64,000 nt of DNA from Bin87 sp965261195 (lineage in GTDB: Bacteria > Chloroflexota > Dehalococcoidia > Lucifugimonadales > UBA3495). The notes below the pieces were generated by a model. The model did not search any database, was not told the DNA's origin, and saw nothing but the letters and a program-made list of their open reading frames with translations. Positions 16,202-25,067 of the stretch are shown here, one piece after another. The position numbers were made by a program, and so were the translations under genes. Every line of letters begins with the position of its first letter. Within the stretch, counting starts at the first letter, position 1. The stretch covers positions 3,596,001-3,660,000 of the forward strand of contig OZ253455.1 in NCBI GenBank assembly GCA_965261195.1, written 5' to 3'.

Positions 16202-16405
16202 ATGGCCGATATTGTGAACTTGTTGGATCTAGAAGCCGGACAGGCGGTGCGGCTCGACAACGATGCCACCGCCGAGATTGTGTCGAATCCCAGGGATGGC
16301 GTCTGGCTCTTCGTCCGCTACCTGTCCCACCCCGACGAACCCGAACAGATTGGTGCAGAGGACATGGTGTTCGCCCAGGTGGTGACCGAAGTCCTGGCGG
16401 CGTGA
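16202..16405 (+). CDS. Small protein of the dioxygenase operon (67 aa)
   Basis: 67 residues, acidic (MADIVNLLDLEAGQAVRLDN opening). It has no cysteine and so is not a ferredoxin. No family recognised. It starts 11 bases after the beta subunit and its stop overlaps the next gene (GTGA), giving a tightly packed operon. The length and strand-rich pattern (TAEIVSNPRDGVWLFVRYL) suggest a small beta domain that might assist or regulate the oxygenase; that is inference. Confidence 0.65.
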   Translation: MADIVNLLDLEAGQAVRLDNDATAEIVSNPRDGVWLFVRYLSHPDEPEQIGAEDMVFAQVVTEVLAA

Positions 16406-16641
16406 GCATGGTGTCCACGACGGGAAACACCGACGATGGGCCGGGTATGCCGGACCATGCGGAAGTTATGGCCGCGCTGCGCGCCGGCTACCGCGCTATC
16501 GACGACGGCGATGGGTTTTACCCCGGTTTCGACGGCTGGCTGGAATCGCTGGGCTACCAGCGCCGCGACGATTTGCCCTGCACCTGCCCTGACGCCGGCT
16601 ATCACGGGCACCTGCCCGAATGTCGGTGGGTGCGAACCTGA
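16402..16641 (+). CDS. Small Cys/His protein of the dioxygenase operon (79 aa)
   Basis: 79 residues; no family recognised. The C-terminal third has CTCPDAGYHGHLPEC, a CxC...HxH...C arrangement that could bind a metal ion. GTG 16402 overlaps the previous stop by 4 bases; ATG 16408 is an alternative start. Position as the last gene of the alpha-beta-small-small unit suggests a role linked to the oxygenase. Confidence 0.55.
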   Translation: MSMVSTTGNTDDGPGMPDHAEVMAALRAGYRAIDDGDGFYPGFDGWLESLGYQRRDDLPCTCPDAGYHGHLPECRWVRT

Positions 16642-16675
16642 TTCTAGACCTATAGAGATACGGAGACTGACTGGA

Positions 16676-17485
16676 ATGTCCCAAGACCTTGTAAACCGCA
16701 TGGAAACGGTTTGGCAGTCCATTGCCAATCTGTGCGCCAATTTCAATCAGGAGCAGTGGTCTGCGCCGACGGAATGCCCGGGGTGGTCGGTGCAGGATCA
16801 GGTGTCCCATCTCGTTGGCAGTGAGTGCCGCCTGTTGGGGAGGCCGGCTCCGGAGCACGAACCAACCGATACATCCCACGTCCGCAACGACGTGGGTCGG
16901 AGCAACGAGGTGCTGGTGGATTACCGTCGGCAGTTCAATGGCGCCGACATTCTGGCAGAGTTCAGAGAGGTTACCGGCGCACGGCTGGCTATCCTGCGGG
17001 CCATGTCGGATGATGATTTCGCCGCCGAGACCGACAACCCCCTGGGGCGCGGGCCGTACACCGACCTGCTGGCCATCCGCATCTACGACGCCTGGGTACA
17101 CGAGCAGGACATCCGGCGCGCGCTGGGCATCCCCGGCCACCTGAGCGGCCCCGTTGCCGAGCACGCCTACGGACGCACCGAGCAAGCGATGCCCTTTGTG
17201 GTGGGTCGCAAGGTGAAACCCGACGACGGCACGACGGTGGTGTTTGACATAACCGGCGACGCGGGCGGCACGATAGCGCTGAGTATGGTAGACGGCAGGG
17301 CGAGCCGCCTGGACACTGCCCCGTCATCGCCAACGGTGCGGCTGATGATGGGCCTGGAGCCGTTCAACGCCCTGGGCACCGGGCGGTGGTCGGCAAAAAA
17401 AGCGCTGTCCGACGGCGCGGTGGCAATCGAGGGCGACCGGGAACTGGGCGAGCGAATCGTTGGTGAGATGAACTTTATGATTTAG
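16676..17485 (+). CDS. Maleylpyruvate isomerase/mycothiol-dependent (DinB-like) family protein
   Basis: 269 residues of the DinB-like family that includes thiol-dependent maleylpyruvate isomerases. The N-terminal helix bundle has WSAPTECPGWSVQDQVSHL, with the characteristic metal-site His, and a later DAWVHEQDIRRALGIPG motif. The C-terminal part resembles a sterol-carrier-like domain. ATG 16676 is chosen because the longer frame runs back through the 79-residue gene. Maleylpyruvate isomerisation would fit aromatic ring degradation next to the dioxygenase, but the actual substrate is unproven. Confidence 0.75.
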   Translation: MSQDLVNRMETVWQSIANLCANFNQEQWSAPTECPGWSVQDQVSHLVGSECRLLGRPAPEHEPTDTSHVRNDVGRSNEVLVDYRRQFNGADILAEFREVTGARLAILRAMSDDDFAAETDNPLGRGPYTDLLAIRIYDAWVHEQDIRRALGIPGHLSGPVAEHAYGRTEQAMPFVVGRKVKPDDGTTVVFDITGDAGGTIALSMVDGRASRLDTAPSSPTVRLMMGLEPFNALGTGRWSAKKALSDGAVAIEGDRELGERIVGEMNFMI

Positions 17486-17531
17486 GGCGGTGAGAAGGGA
17501 TGCTATCATTGTCCAAAAGCGAGGTGGTGTG

Positions 17532-17885
17532 ATGGCGATTGCTTTACTAACAAGAGCGGATGAATCACTGACCGCGGAATGGGCTGACCATGCACCCGTG
17601 GCATACGGGTATGAAGTCCTGCTGGTTTGTGACACCAGCGGAGACAGCCCCGGCACTCCGTGGGCGGTTTTCTGCCCGACGATGGACGTGGTCAGCAATG
17701 GCCGTGACCTGGAAGACGCGCTGAATATGGTCGCCGACGCCATCCACGAGGCGCTGGTGGACGGCGTCGTACCAGTAAAAGGCGATGCCTATAATGAGGT
17801 CGTCAGTTATTATCGTGATCTGATGGCAGCCGGGTTTCCCACGGCAGAAGCAGTAGTAAGATCGGCGCCGTACCCCGGGCAATAA
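17532..17885 (+). CDS. hicB: HicB-like antitoxin
   Basis: 117 residues with the partial RNase-H-like HicB pattern: PWAVFCPTMDVVSNGRDLED followed by ALNMVADAIHEALVDG. Normally it neutralises HicA and represses the operon. ATG 17532 follows GCGAGGTGG. The toxin gene follows after 2 bases. The long N-terminal strand region before the HicB core is somewhat unusual. Confidence 0.75.
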   Translation: MAIALLTRADESLTAEWADHAPVAYGYEVLLVCDTSGDSPGTPWAVFCPTMDVVSNGRDLEDALNMVADAIHEALVDGVVPVKGDAYNEVVSYYRDLMAAGFPTAEAVVRSAPYPGQ

Positions 17886-17887
17886 CC

Positions 17888-18100
17888 GTGCCAGCAATAC
17901 CGGGTAAAAACCACCAGCGAGTGGTCTCGGCATTTGAGAAAATCGGCTATTCGGTGATTCGCCAAAGCGGTCACATCGTAATGTCCAATGGCGCTACTCG
18001 GTTAGACATCCCGCGCAACAACCCCATCAACGCCTTCACGATGTACCGAATAGCCCGCAGAGCCGGGCTGACTCGCGAGCAGTTTGAGGAGATTTACTGA
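17888..18100 (+). CDS. hicA: HicA-type mRNA interferase toxin
   Basis: 70 residues, the full length of the HicA double-stranded-RNA-binding-like fold. The catalytic-histidine strand is VIRQSGHIVMSNGATR after VVSAFEKIGYS, followed by the C-terminal ARRAGLTREQFEEIY. HicA cleaves mRNA when free of HicB. The start is GTG 17888. Order is hicB-hicA, which occurs in a subset of these systems. Confidence 0.85.
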   Translation: MPAIPGKNHQRVVSAFEKIGYSVIRQSGHIVMSNGATRLDIPRNNPINAFTMYRIARRAGLTREQFEEIY

Positions 18101-18125
18101 CAACAGTAACTCCGGTTGTTGTTTG
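18100..18125 (+). terminator. Weak terminator-like hairpin after hicA
   Basis: ACAACA (18100-18105) pairs with TGTTGT (18117-18122), followed by a short T-rich run. It starts at the last base of the hicA stop codon. Confidence 0.35.
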
Positions 18126-18230
18126 TAGTTCTGTCTCTTTCTATCACCCGCCCCGCCGCCCCGGTATAATGGCGCCAAGCCATTACCGAGGGTGGCGGGG
18201 GCGGCGTCATTTGACCGAGGGAGGTTCACT

Positions 18231-19115
18231 ATGGAGATTGGCGTTTCGGTTCCCATTGTTGAGATTGGGGATGATTTTGGCGCGCTGCGGGATTATATCC
18301 AGGCGGCGGAGGATTTGGGGTATTCTCACGTTCGCATTCTGGATCATGTTCTGGGAGCGGTGCCGGAGCAGCATCCCGAGGTGCCGCAGTTTCCTTATAC
18401 CCACGAGTCTTATATCCACGAGCCGTTTACGCTGATGGCGTATCTGGCGGCGGTTACGAAAACTATTGGATTGACCACCGGGATTTTGATATTGCCCCAG
18501 CGGCAGACTGCCCTGGTCGCCAAGCAGGCGGCTGAAATCGACGTGTTGTCCGGCGGGCGGCTCCGGCTGGGTATCGGCGTGGGCTGGAACTCGGTGGAAT
18601 ACGAGGCGCTGGGCGTTGATTTTGCCTCCCGCGGCAGCCGGTGCGATGAACAGATTGAAGTGTTGCGGCGGTTGTGGACGGAAGATGTCGTAGACTTCCA
18701 CGGCAAGTACCATGACATTACCCACGCCGGTATCAACCCACTGCCGGTACAGCGTCCGATCCCCATCTGGGTCGGCGCCGGCCGCGGCAACGCACCGACA
18801 CCGCCCAACGCCGCCATCCGGCGCATCGGCCGGCTGGCCGATGGTTACTTCCCGATGTTTGCTCCCGATTCCGGCGGCCAGGCCATTCTGGATCGGATTC
18901 GCGCGCAGGCCACGGCTGCCGGGCGCGACCCGTCGGACGTGAATTTTGAGGGGCGCATCACCATCACCGCCGACAACAATCCCGAGGACTGGCTCACCGA
19001 GTTGCGTTCCTGGGAGGGTTTGGGCGCCACTCACATTGCGGCCGGATTGCGCGGCGGACAATCACCCGACGACCACATCAATGCAATACGCCGGCTGAAG
19101 GATGCAATCGGGTAG
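18231..19115 (+). CDS. LLM-class F420-dependent oxidoreductase
   Basis: 294 residues of the F420-dependent luciferase-like type. Visible motifs: SHVRILDHVLGAVPEQHPE, the TTGILILPQRQTALVAKQAAEID segment, LSGGRLRLGIGVGWNSVEY, and PIPIWVGAG at the start of the C-terminal half. It would catalyse hydride transfer between reduced F420 and an unknown organic substrate. Start ATG 18231 follows CGAGGGAGG; a TATAAT at 18165-18170 may be its -10 element. An ABC transporter gene follows. Confidence 0.88.
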   Translation: MEIGVSVPIVEIGDDFGALRDYIQAAEDLGYSHVRILDHVLGAVPEQHPEVPQFPYTHESYIHEPFTLMAYLAAVTKTIGLTTGILILPQRQTALVAKQAAEIDVLSGGRLRLGIGVGWNSVEYEALGVDFASRGSRCDEQIEVLRRLWTEDVVDFHGKYHDITHAGINPLPVQRPIPIWVGAGRGNAPTPPNAAIRRIGRLADGYFPMFAPDSGGQAILDRIRAQATAAGRDPSDVNFEGRITITADNNPEDWLTELRSWEGLGATHIAAGLRGGQSPDDHINAIRRLKDAIG

Positions 19116-19151
19116 CGTGGCATAATGAGATCCGGTAGGGAGAATATGCCG

Positions 19152-21083
19152 ATGTCACCGCGCCACGCCAGGGGCGCCACTAGGGACGATCGTTCGCGAC
19201 GTCGGATGCCGGGATTGAACCGGCGCATCGCCGCGTCATTCCAACCCTACTGGCACCGGGTGTTGGCCATCGGGATGCTGATCATCGTCACCGCCGGCCT
19301 GGGGGTCGTAAACCCGGTGCTGATCCGGGTGATGTTTGACTCGGCCCTGTTTGTTGACGATGGGCCTAACCTGGACCTGGCCTGGACTATTGCCGCCGTC
19401 ATGGCCGGCGTGGTGGTGGTGACCGGCAGCCTGGGGGTGATGCAAACCTGGCTCACCCAGCACGTGGGTCAACAGGTGATGCGGGACCTGCGCGACCGGC
19501 TGTATTCGCATCTGCAATCGCTTTCACTGGGGTTCTTTACGTCCACGCGCACCGGTGAGATACAGAGCCGGGTCGCCAACGATGTGGCCGGCATTCGCAT
19601 CGTCGTTACCGGCACCGTCAGCAACATCCTGTCCAACGTCGTCATCCTGGTTAGTACGCTGATCGCCATGCTGGTGCTGTCGTGGGAGTTGACGCTGGTG
19701 GCGGTGGGTATTACGCCGATTTTTGCGGTGTTCAGCTATCTGGTGGGCAAAAAGCGGCGGGCAATGTCGTCATTGGTACAGCAATCCACGGCGGAGATGA
19801 CGGCCATCACGCAGGAAACGCTGTCGGTGTCCGGCGTCATGTTGACACGTCTGTTCGGAGCGCAGAACCGCGAAATCGAGCGGTTTCATCAGCAAAACGT
19901 CCAGTTGTCAGACCTGGAAATTCGACGGGAGATGACCGGTCAGGCGGTATGGTCGGGCATCCAGATTTTCTTCTCGCTGTCGCCGGTGGTGGTGTACGTG
20001 CTGGTGGGCTACCTGCTGCTGGGCGCTTTTGGACAAAGCGGCCTGTCGGCGGGGACGTTGGTGGCCTTTACCACGCTGCAGACCAGGTTGTACTTCCCCA
20101 TCAGCACGCTGTTGCGGACATCGGTGGAATTGCAATCGTCGCTGGCGCTGTTCGAACGCATCTTCGGGTATCTGGACATTCGGCCCGAAATCGTGGACGC
20201 GGTGGACGCAGTGGATATGCCGGCGGAACGTGTCGCCGGGGCCGTTGCGTTTAAAGATGTGCGGGTGAATTACCGGTCACCGCTGGAAGAAGCAGATAGC
20301 GACGCCGACGGGGATGGGGTAGACGCCAGCGCGTGGGCCCTGGACGGCATCAGTTTCGATGTGAAACCCGGCCAGTTGGCGGCGTTGGTGGGTCCAAGTG
20401 GCGCCGGGAAGACCACCATATCCTACCTGATTCCGCGCCTGTACGATGCCAATGGCGGGACGGTTGCCATCGACGGGGTGGACGTCAAGCGCATCAAACT
20501 GGAGAGCCTGGCGCGCATGGTTGGGTACGTGTCGCAGGAGAGCTACCTGTTCCACGCTTCGATCCGCGAGAACCTCACCTATGGCAATCCAGACGCTACC
20601 GAAGCGGAAATGCACGCGGCGGCGCAGGCGGCTTACATCCACGAACGCATCATGCAGTTTCCGGGTGGATACGAAACGGTGGTGGGCGAGCGTGGCTACC
20701 GTCTCTCCGGCGGCGAGCGTCAACGGCTGTCCATCGCCCGGGTGATATTGCATCAACCGCGCCTGCTCATTCTCGACGAGGCAACCTCGGCGCTCGACAC
20801 CACCAGCGAGCGGTACGTGCAGGCCGCCCTGGAACCACTGATGCGGGGGCGAACGACCATCGCCATCGCGCACCGACTGTCCACCATTTTGGCAGCCGAC
20901 GTGATTTATGTGGTGGACAAAGGGCGCATCGTGGAGCGGGGCACGCATCAGGAACTGGTGGGCCGGCGGGGGCTGTACGCCGAGCTATACGAGCAACAAT
21001 TTGAGAGTGGCGGCGTGGAGTGCATTTGCGAGGACGGCGTGGTGCTGGCGAACGGCAACGTGCGCCGGCCCGTTGTGGTGTAA
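19152..21083 (+). CDS. ABC transporter, fused permease and ATPase (exporter type)
   Basis: About 643 residues from ATG 19152, which has TAGGGAG at ideal spacing; in-frame ATGs at 19125 and 19146 are alternatives. The N-terminal half has six hydrophobic segments, with LQSLSLGFFTSTRTGEIQSR typical of exporter intracellular loops. The C-terminal ATPase has Walker A GPSGAGKTT, signature LSGGERQR, Walker B LLILDEATSALD and the H-loop IAHRLS. Such proteins work as dimers to export drugs, lipids or peptides. No partner half-transporter is adjacent, so a homodimer is likely. Confidence 0.92.
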   Translation: MSPRHARGATRDDRSRRRMPGLNRRIAASFQPYWHRVLAIGMLIIVTAGLGVVNPVLIRVMFDSALFVDDGPNLDLAWTIAAVMAGVVVVTGSLGVMQTWLTQHVGQQVMRDLRDRLYSHLQSLSLGFFTSTRTGEIQSRVANDVAGIRIVVTGTVSNILSNVVILVSTLIAMLVLSWELTLVAVGITPIFAVFSYLVGKKRRAMSSLVQQSTAEMTAITQETLSVSGVMLTRLFGAQNREIERFHQQNVQLSDLEIRREMTGQAVWSGIQIFFSLSPVVVYVLVGYLLLGAFGQSGLSAGTLVAFTTLQTRLYFPISTLLRTSVELQSSLALFERIFGYLDIRPEIVDAVDAVDMPAERVAGAVAFKDVRVNYRSPLEEADSDADGDGVDASAWALDGISFDVKPGQLAALVGPSGAGKTTISYLIPRLYDANGGTVAIDGVDVKRIKLESLARMVGYVSQESYLFHASIRENLTYGNPDATEAEMHAAAQAAYIHERIMQFPGGYETVVGERGYRLSGGERQRLSIARVILHQPRLLILDEATSALDTTSERYVQAALEPLMRGRTTIAIAHRLSTILAADVIYVVDKGRIVERGTHQELVGRRGLYAELYEQQFESGGVECICEDGVVLANGNVRRPVVV

Positions 21084-21122
21084 TCCGGCCGCCAGCAACT
21101 GCCCAACAACAGAGGAGACGGT

Positions 21123-22058
21123 ATGACAGAGTCCAATCATGCGGGGCCGGTGCGACTGCGGGTTGCCTTTCGCAATATGTTCTACACGACGATATACGTC
21201 GCGGTGGAAGGCGGATTTTTAGCCGATGAGGGGCTGGATGTCGATTTTGCCCACATCCCCAGCGGGCAGGCCAGCACCGACCTGCTCAAGGCGGGCGCCA
21301 TCGACATCACCCAGAGCGGGATCAGCCGCAGCCTGATGGACCTGGATGCGGGCAGCAATGACCCGCCGTTGCACATTGCCGAAATCAACCAGCGCGATGG
21401 GTTCTTTCTACTATCGCGACAACCCAGGGATAACTGGCAGTGGTCCGAATTGGCCGGCGCCACGCTGATACCCGTTGGGTTTACTCCGGTGCCCTTTATG
21501 ACACTGAAAGCCGCCATGCGCCAGCACGGGGTTAATCCCGATGACGTGCGTTTGCTGGATGGCCTGCCGGCGGAAGAGATGCTGACCAGGTTCCGAAACG
21601 GGGATGCCGATTACCTGCAAGTCCCCTGTCCATTTGCGGAGGAGCTGATCGGCGAAGGCGTCGGGCATCTGGTGTCCGCTCTGGGCGAGGAAAGCGGGTA
21701 CATTTGCTATAGCAGCTTTGCGGCCACGCCAGCCTACATCGCCGCCAATCCCGACACCGTGCAGGCCTTCGTGCGCGGTTATTATCGGGCGCAACAGTGG
21801 GTGGATCAAAGCGATGCGGCTGCCGTCGCCGAGCGCATCGCCGGCATATTCCCGGACTACGACCGTGCCATCCTGGCCGGCAGCGTTGAGCGGTACAAGC
21901 GCGTGGGCGTGTGGGCCACCGACCCCATGATCGGCCGGGACGGCCACGACCGGATGCGGGATGCGCTAATCGCCGGCGGACTGGTGCGCGGCAGCCATCC
22001 CTACGAGCAGATCGTGCGGCCAGAGTTTGCAGAGCGGGCGATGGAGGAATCAGTGTAG
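21123..22058 (+). CDS. NMT1/THI5-like substrate-binding protein
   Basis: 311 residues of the periplasmic-binding-protein fold used by ABC importers for nitrate, taurine, aliphatic sulfonates or pyrimidine precursors. The opening VAFRNMFYTTIYVAVEGGFL and following DLLKAGAIDITQSGISRSL are typical. No signal peptide or lipobox is visible, which is unusual for an importer-binding protein and would suit a THI5-like or sensory role. AGAGGAGACGGT precedes ATG 21123. No cognate permease or ATPase is next to it. Confidence 0.75.
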   Translation: MTESNHAGPVRLRVAFRNMFYTTIYVAVEGGFLADEGLDVDFAHIPSGQASTDLLKAGAIDITQSGISRSLMDLDAGSNDPPLHIAEINQRDGFFLLSRQPRDNWQWSELAGATLIPVGFTPVPFMTLKAAMRQHGVNPDDVRLLDGLPAEEMLTRFRNGDADYLQVPCPFAEELIGEGVGHLVSALGEESGYICYSSFAATPAYIAANPDTVQAFVRGYYRAQQWVDQSDAAAVAERIAGIFPDYDRAILAGSVERYKRVGVWATDPMIGRDGHDRMRDALIAGGLVRGSHPYEQIVRPEFAERAMEESV

Positions 22059-22126
22059 TTTGCGTTTCGGGCGTATAATGCAACTATTACGAATCGCTTC
22101 ATCTTAGCAGTGGGTTGGGAAGGTCA

Positions 22127-22351
22127 ATGATGAGCGCAGCACGGATCAGCATTTTCCTGCTGGGGCTGGCAGCGATGCTGGTTTTGGGGACGTGGGGTTG
22201 GACCGAACTCGCTAATGCGGTGTACACCGCCCCCAGGATCAACCAAGTCGCCGTAGCATTTACGGTGTACGGGGTGGCTTTCCTGATCTTTGTAGTCGGT
22301 GCCGGATTCACATATTTAGTATTTTGGTTCCGTAACGATGACCCAGGCTGA
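22127..22351 (+). CDS. Small membrane protein (two transmembrane segments)
   Basis: 74 residues from ATG 22127; ATG 22130 is an alternative with better spacing to GGGAAGG. Two hydrophobic helices are visible (ISIFLLGLAAMLVLGTWGW and VAFTVYGVAFLIFVVGAGFT). No family recognised. It overlaps the next gene by 14 bases. A TATAAT at 22074-22079 may be the -10 box of this small operon. Confidence 0.55.
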   Translation: MMSAARISIFLLGLAAMLVLGTWGWTELANAVYTAPRINQVAVAFTVYGVAFLIFVVGAGFTYLVFWFRNDDPG

Positions 22352-22691
22352 GGTCTCACGTCTGAAACGGTCATACGGTCGTAATATCGGCTGGTGTCGA
22401 TTTTGGTTGGGGATTGGCTTGGCAGTTGCCACGCTGACGTTCACTTTTGCCGTGAATCAGGTTTTCGTTACACCTGTCGAACGTGCTCCCATCGTTGCTG
22501 ATGAAATGAGTGATATGGAGGACAGCGATCAGGTCAATCCAATCAGTTACATAGGCATTGTAGTGATGTGCTCGCTCGTGCTTATTTCCGCCGTTTGCGT
22601 CGTTTTGTCAGCAGGTTTCAGAGGACTGTATCGACGGAACGATGCTGCGCTTAGTGTGCTTGAATCGGCTCATCAGGAGGTACAAATATGA
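22338..22691 (+). CDS. Small membrane protein with N- and C-terminal helices
   Basis: 117 residues with hydrophobic segments at ~20-42 (FWLGIGLAVATLTFTFAV) and ~70-92 (YIGIVVMCSLVLISAVCVVL) around an acidic linker (DEMSDMEDSDQ). Family unknown. It is nested between two overlaps: 14 bases with the preceding membrane gene and 4 bases (ATGA) with the following SDR gene, so all three are translationally coupled. Confidence 0.6.
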   Translation: MTQAEVSRLKRSYGRNIGWCRFWLGIGLAVATLTFTFAVNQVFVTPVERAPIVADEMSDMEDSDQVNPISYIGIVVMCSLVLISAVCVVLSAGFRGLYRRNDAALSVLESAHQEVQI

Positions 22692-23440
22692 GGCTGGACG
22701 GAAAGGTTGCAATCATTACTGGCGGGGCGCGGGGGCAAGGCGCTGCCGAGGCGCGTATGTTTGCCCAGGAGGGCGCGCGGGTAGTCATTGGCGATGTGCG
22801 CGACGACCAGGGGATGCAGGTGGAAGCGGAAATCCGGGAGCTGGGCGGCGAGGCGGTTTACCTGCATCTTGACGTCACCAGCGCCGACGACTGGCAGCGT
22901 GCTATCGACACTGCCGAGCAGCGTTTTGGCAAGGTGGATGTGCTGGTGAACAACGCCGCCATTGTTCTGCGTAAGGACATCGAGGAAACCACCGGCGATG
23001 ACTGGGACAACATTATGGCGGTTAACGCCAAGGGCGTTTTTCTCGGCACCAGGGCAGTTATTCCGGCCATGCGCCGGGCTGGTGGCGGCAGCATCATCAA
23101 CATCTCATCAATCAGCGGTTTGGTTGCCATCGGGCCGCCGGCTTACATCGCCACCAAGGGAGCGGTGCGGCTGTTCACCAAATCAACCGCCATCCAGTAC
23201 GCGTCGGAAAATATCAGGGCGAATTCGATACACCCGGGCAGTGTGGATACCGATATGCGCCGCGAGGGCATGGGGAGCCAGACGGCCGAGGAAATCCAGG
23301 CTCGCGTCGACCAGATTCCTTTGGGTCGGGTTGGCACCACCGAGGACATCGCTTACGGCGTGTTGTTCCTGGCGTCCGATGAATCCTCGTTTATGACCGG
23401 GAGCGAAGTTGTCATCGACGGCGGTTACACTGCCAAGTGA
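22688..23440 (+). CDS. Short-chain dehydrogenase/reductase
   Basis: 250 residues of the classical SDR type. Cofactor motif GGARGQGAAEARMF, the NNAA segment, catalytic Ser in ISSISG, and Tyr/Lys in PAYIATKGA are all present. The C-terminal part ends SSFMTGSEVVIDGGYTAK. It is an NAD(P)-dependent oxidoreductase of unknown substrate. ATG 22688 overlaps the membrane-protein stop, with AGGAGG eight bases upstream. A transposable-type repeat lies 68 bases after its stop. Confidence 0.9.
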   Translation: MRLDGKVAIITGGARGQGAAEARMFAQEGARVVIGDVRDDQGMQVEAEIRELGGEAVYLHLDVTSADDWQRAIDTAEQRFGKVDVLVNNAAIVLRKDIEETTGDDWDNIMAVNAKGVFLGTRAVIPAMRRAGGGSIINISSISGLVAIGPPAYIATKGAVRLFTKSTAIQYASENIRANSIHPGSVDTDMRREGMGSQTAEEIQARVDQIPLGRVGTTEDIAYGVLFLASDESSFMTGSEVVIDGGYTAK

Positions 23441-23500
23441 TAGAACCAAATCTGACGGAGCCAACAGGACCAGCCGGCCCCAGCAATCCCTGGCCGCCGT

Positions 23501-23630
23501 TGCCACTGGTAACTGTTCAGAGTTGCGGGGATCTGCCGACTATTCGGCCTATTGTGGAGGGGCAGCCAAGCACGGAATGTCCAAAGCAAACCGTTGCCGT
23601 CCCCTCAAACGTGAACAGTTACTGCCACTG
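23501..23630 (+). mobile_element. MITE-like element, copy 1 (114 bp plus 8-bp target duplications)
   Basis: The element spans 23509-23622. It begins GTAACTGTTCA and ends with the exact inverse TGAACAGTTAC; imperfect pairing extends to ~24 bases at each end (GAGTTGCGGGGA against TCCCCTCAAACG). It is flanked by perfect direct repeats TGCCACTG at 23501-23508 and 23623-23630. It has no coding capacity. The copy at 37736 differs by only one base deletion and one substitution. GTAA termini with 8-bp duplications are the hallmark of IS66-family elements, so it is probably mobilised by an IS66-type transposase encoded elsewhere. Confidence 0.88.
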
Positions 23631-23654
23631 CCCCACGGTTCCGTTTGCTTGTAG

Positions 23655-25067
23655 GTGATGGTACTGTATGGAGCAAATCGTAGCAAGCGAGCGGCCCCGA
23701 TGCCTGAACCCAACTTCGCCAACCGGACGCTGTATCACGGCGACAACTTGGACTTCCTGCGGGGCATGAATACCGGCACCGTGAATCTGATTGCCACTGA
23801 TCCGCCTTTTAACAAATCCCGCGACTTTCACGCCACGCCCGACAGTCTAGCGGCCGGCGCACAGTTTCAAGACCGCTGGAGTTGGCACGACGATATTCAC
23901 GACGACTGGCTAATTCAGATACAACGCGACGAGCCGGAAGTCTGGCACGTTATCACCGCCGCCAAAGAAGTTTATGGGGATGATATGGCGGCGTTCCTTT
24001 GCTGGTTGGGTGTCCGGCTTTTGGAGATGCACCGAATCCTAACCGACGATGGGAGTCTGTACCTGCATATTGACCATACGGCCCACGCTTGGGTCAAGTG
24101 CCTGTTGGACGCTATATTCGGCCGGCGCAACTTCCGCAACGAAATTGTGTGGGCCTACAAGTCTGGCGGGGCAAGCCCAACAAAGTACTTCAGTCGCAAG
24201 CACGATACGATTTTGTGGTACTCCAAATCGTCTGAGTATGTTTTCAACACTCAACGAGAGAAATCGTACAACCGGGGATTGAAGCCGTATAGATTTGCGG
24301 GGGTGAAAGAATATCAGGATGACATTGGTTGGTACACGATGGTAGGCATGAAGGATTATTGGGAAATCGACATGGTTGGGCGTACCAGTAAAGAACGTAC
24401 CGGCTACCCAACGCAGAAACCCTTGCCTGTATATGAACGCATCATCCTTGCCAGCAGCAACGAGGGCGACTTGGTTCTTGACCCGTTCTGCGGGTGCGCC
24501 ACCACGCCGATAGCCGCCGAGCGACTTGGCCGGCAGTGGGTCGGGATGGACATTTGGGACGGCTCACACCAGCTGGTGTTAGACCGCCTTGAATCTGAGG
24601 GGTTGGCGGTCAGAAACCGACGTGGGCGACGTGGGCAGGGTGCGCTCATCACCTTTGGCGACATTCACTACGAAACAAAGCCGCCCAGCCGGACTGACGG
24701 CGGCGAACCCGCTACGCTGACTCTCCGGACGCCAACGGGCCGGGCATTGCAATATCCGGCGCCCAGGTCGCAACACAGTAAACTGCTGACCGACACTGGC
24801 GCGTTCTGCCAAGGTTGCGGCGCGGATTACACCTTTGATCCTCGCGTGTTGGAAGTTGACCACATCAACCCACGCTCACAGGGCGGAACCGACGCCTACG
24901 AAAACCTGACCCTGCTGTGCCCGCCGTGCAACAAGGAAAAGCGAGACCGCTACACGCTCATCGGCTTGCAACAGGCCAACCGATCTGCCGGCTGGATGAA
25001 GAACGAGGCGAACCTGCGGATGGGGCGGGCCGCAGGGCGCACTGGCGGACGACGGAGGCGACGATGA
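23655..25067 (+). CDS. DNA amino-methyltransferase fused to a C-terminal HNH endonuclease domain
   Basis: 470 residues. The N-terminal ~310 residues form a beta-class DNA methyltransferase: catalytic DPPF in LIATDPPFNKSRDF early, and the SAM motif VLDPFCGCATTPIAAERLGR late, with GYPTQKPLPVYERII between. The last ~90 residues are an HNH nuclease domain: CQGCGADY, then LEVDHINPRSQGGTDAYENL and LCPPCNKEKRDR, giving paired CxxC zinc ligands and the DH catalytic core. Fusion of both activities suggests a self-contained restriction-modification or mobile-element protein. Starts GTG 23655, ATG 23658 or ATG 23700 are possible; the first conserved residues follow 23700. A small membrane-protein gene overlaps its end. 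Confidence 0.85.
   Translation: MMVLYGANRSKRAAPMPEPNFANRTLYHGDNLDFLRGMNTGTVNLIATDPPFNKSRDFHATPDSLAAGAQFQDRWSWHDDIHDDWLIQIQRDEPEVWHVITAAKEVYGDDMAAFLCWLGVRLLEMHRILTDDGSLYLHIDHTAHAWVKCLLDAIFGRRNFRNEIVWAYKSGGASPTKYFSRKHDTILWYSKSSEYVFNTQREKSYNRGLKPYRFAGVKEYQDDIGWYTMVGMKDYWEIDMVGRTSKERTGYPTQKPLPVYERIILASSNEGDLVLDPFCGCATTPIAAERLGRQWVGMDIWDGSHQLVLDRLESEGLAVRNRRGRRGQGALITFGDIHYETKPPSRTDGGEPATLTLRTPTGRALQYPAPRSQHSKLLTDTGAFCQGCGADYTFDPRVLEVDHINPRSQGGTDAYENLTLLCPPCNKEKRDRYTLIGLQQANRSAGWMKNEANLRMGRAAGRTGGRRRRR

Noticed and set aside
16202..16405. Ferredoxin for the Rieske dioxygenase
   Set aside because: The 67-residue product has no cysteine and cannot bind an iron-sulfur cluster.
16436..16676. N-terminal extension of the DinB-like protein
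   Set aside because: It overlaps the 79-residue gene of the dioxygenase operon, and the sequence is not family-like before ATG 16676.
18192..18231. Earlier start of the second luciferase-like gene
   Set aside because: ATG 18231 has CGAGGGAGG directly upstream and begins with the family-typical MEIGVSVP.
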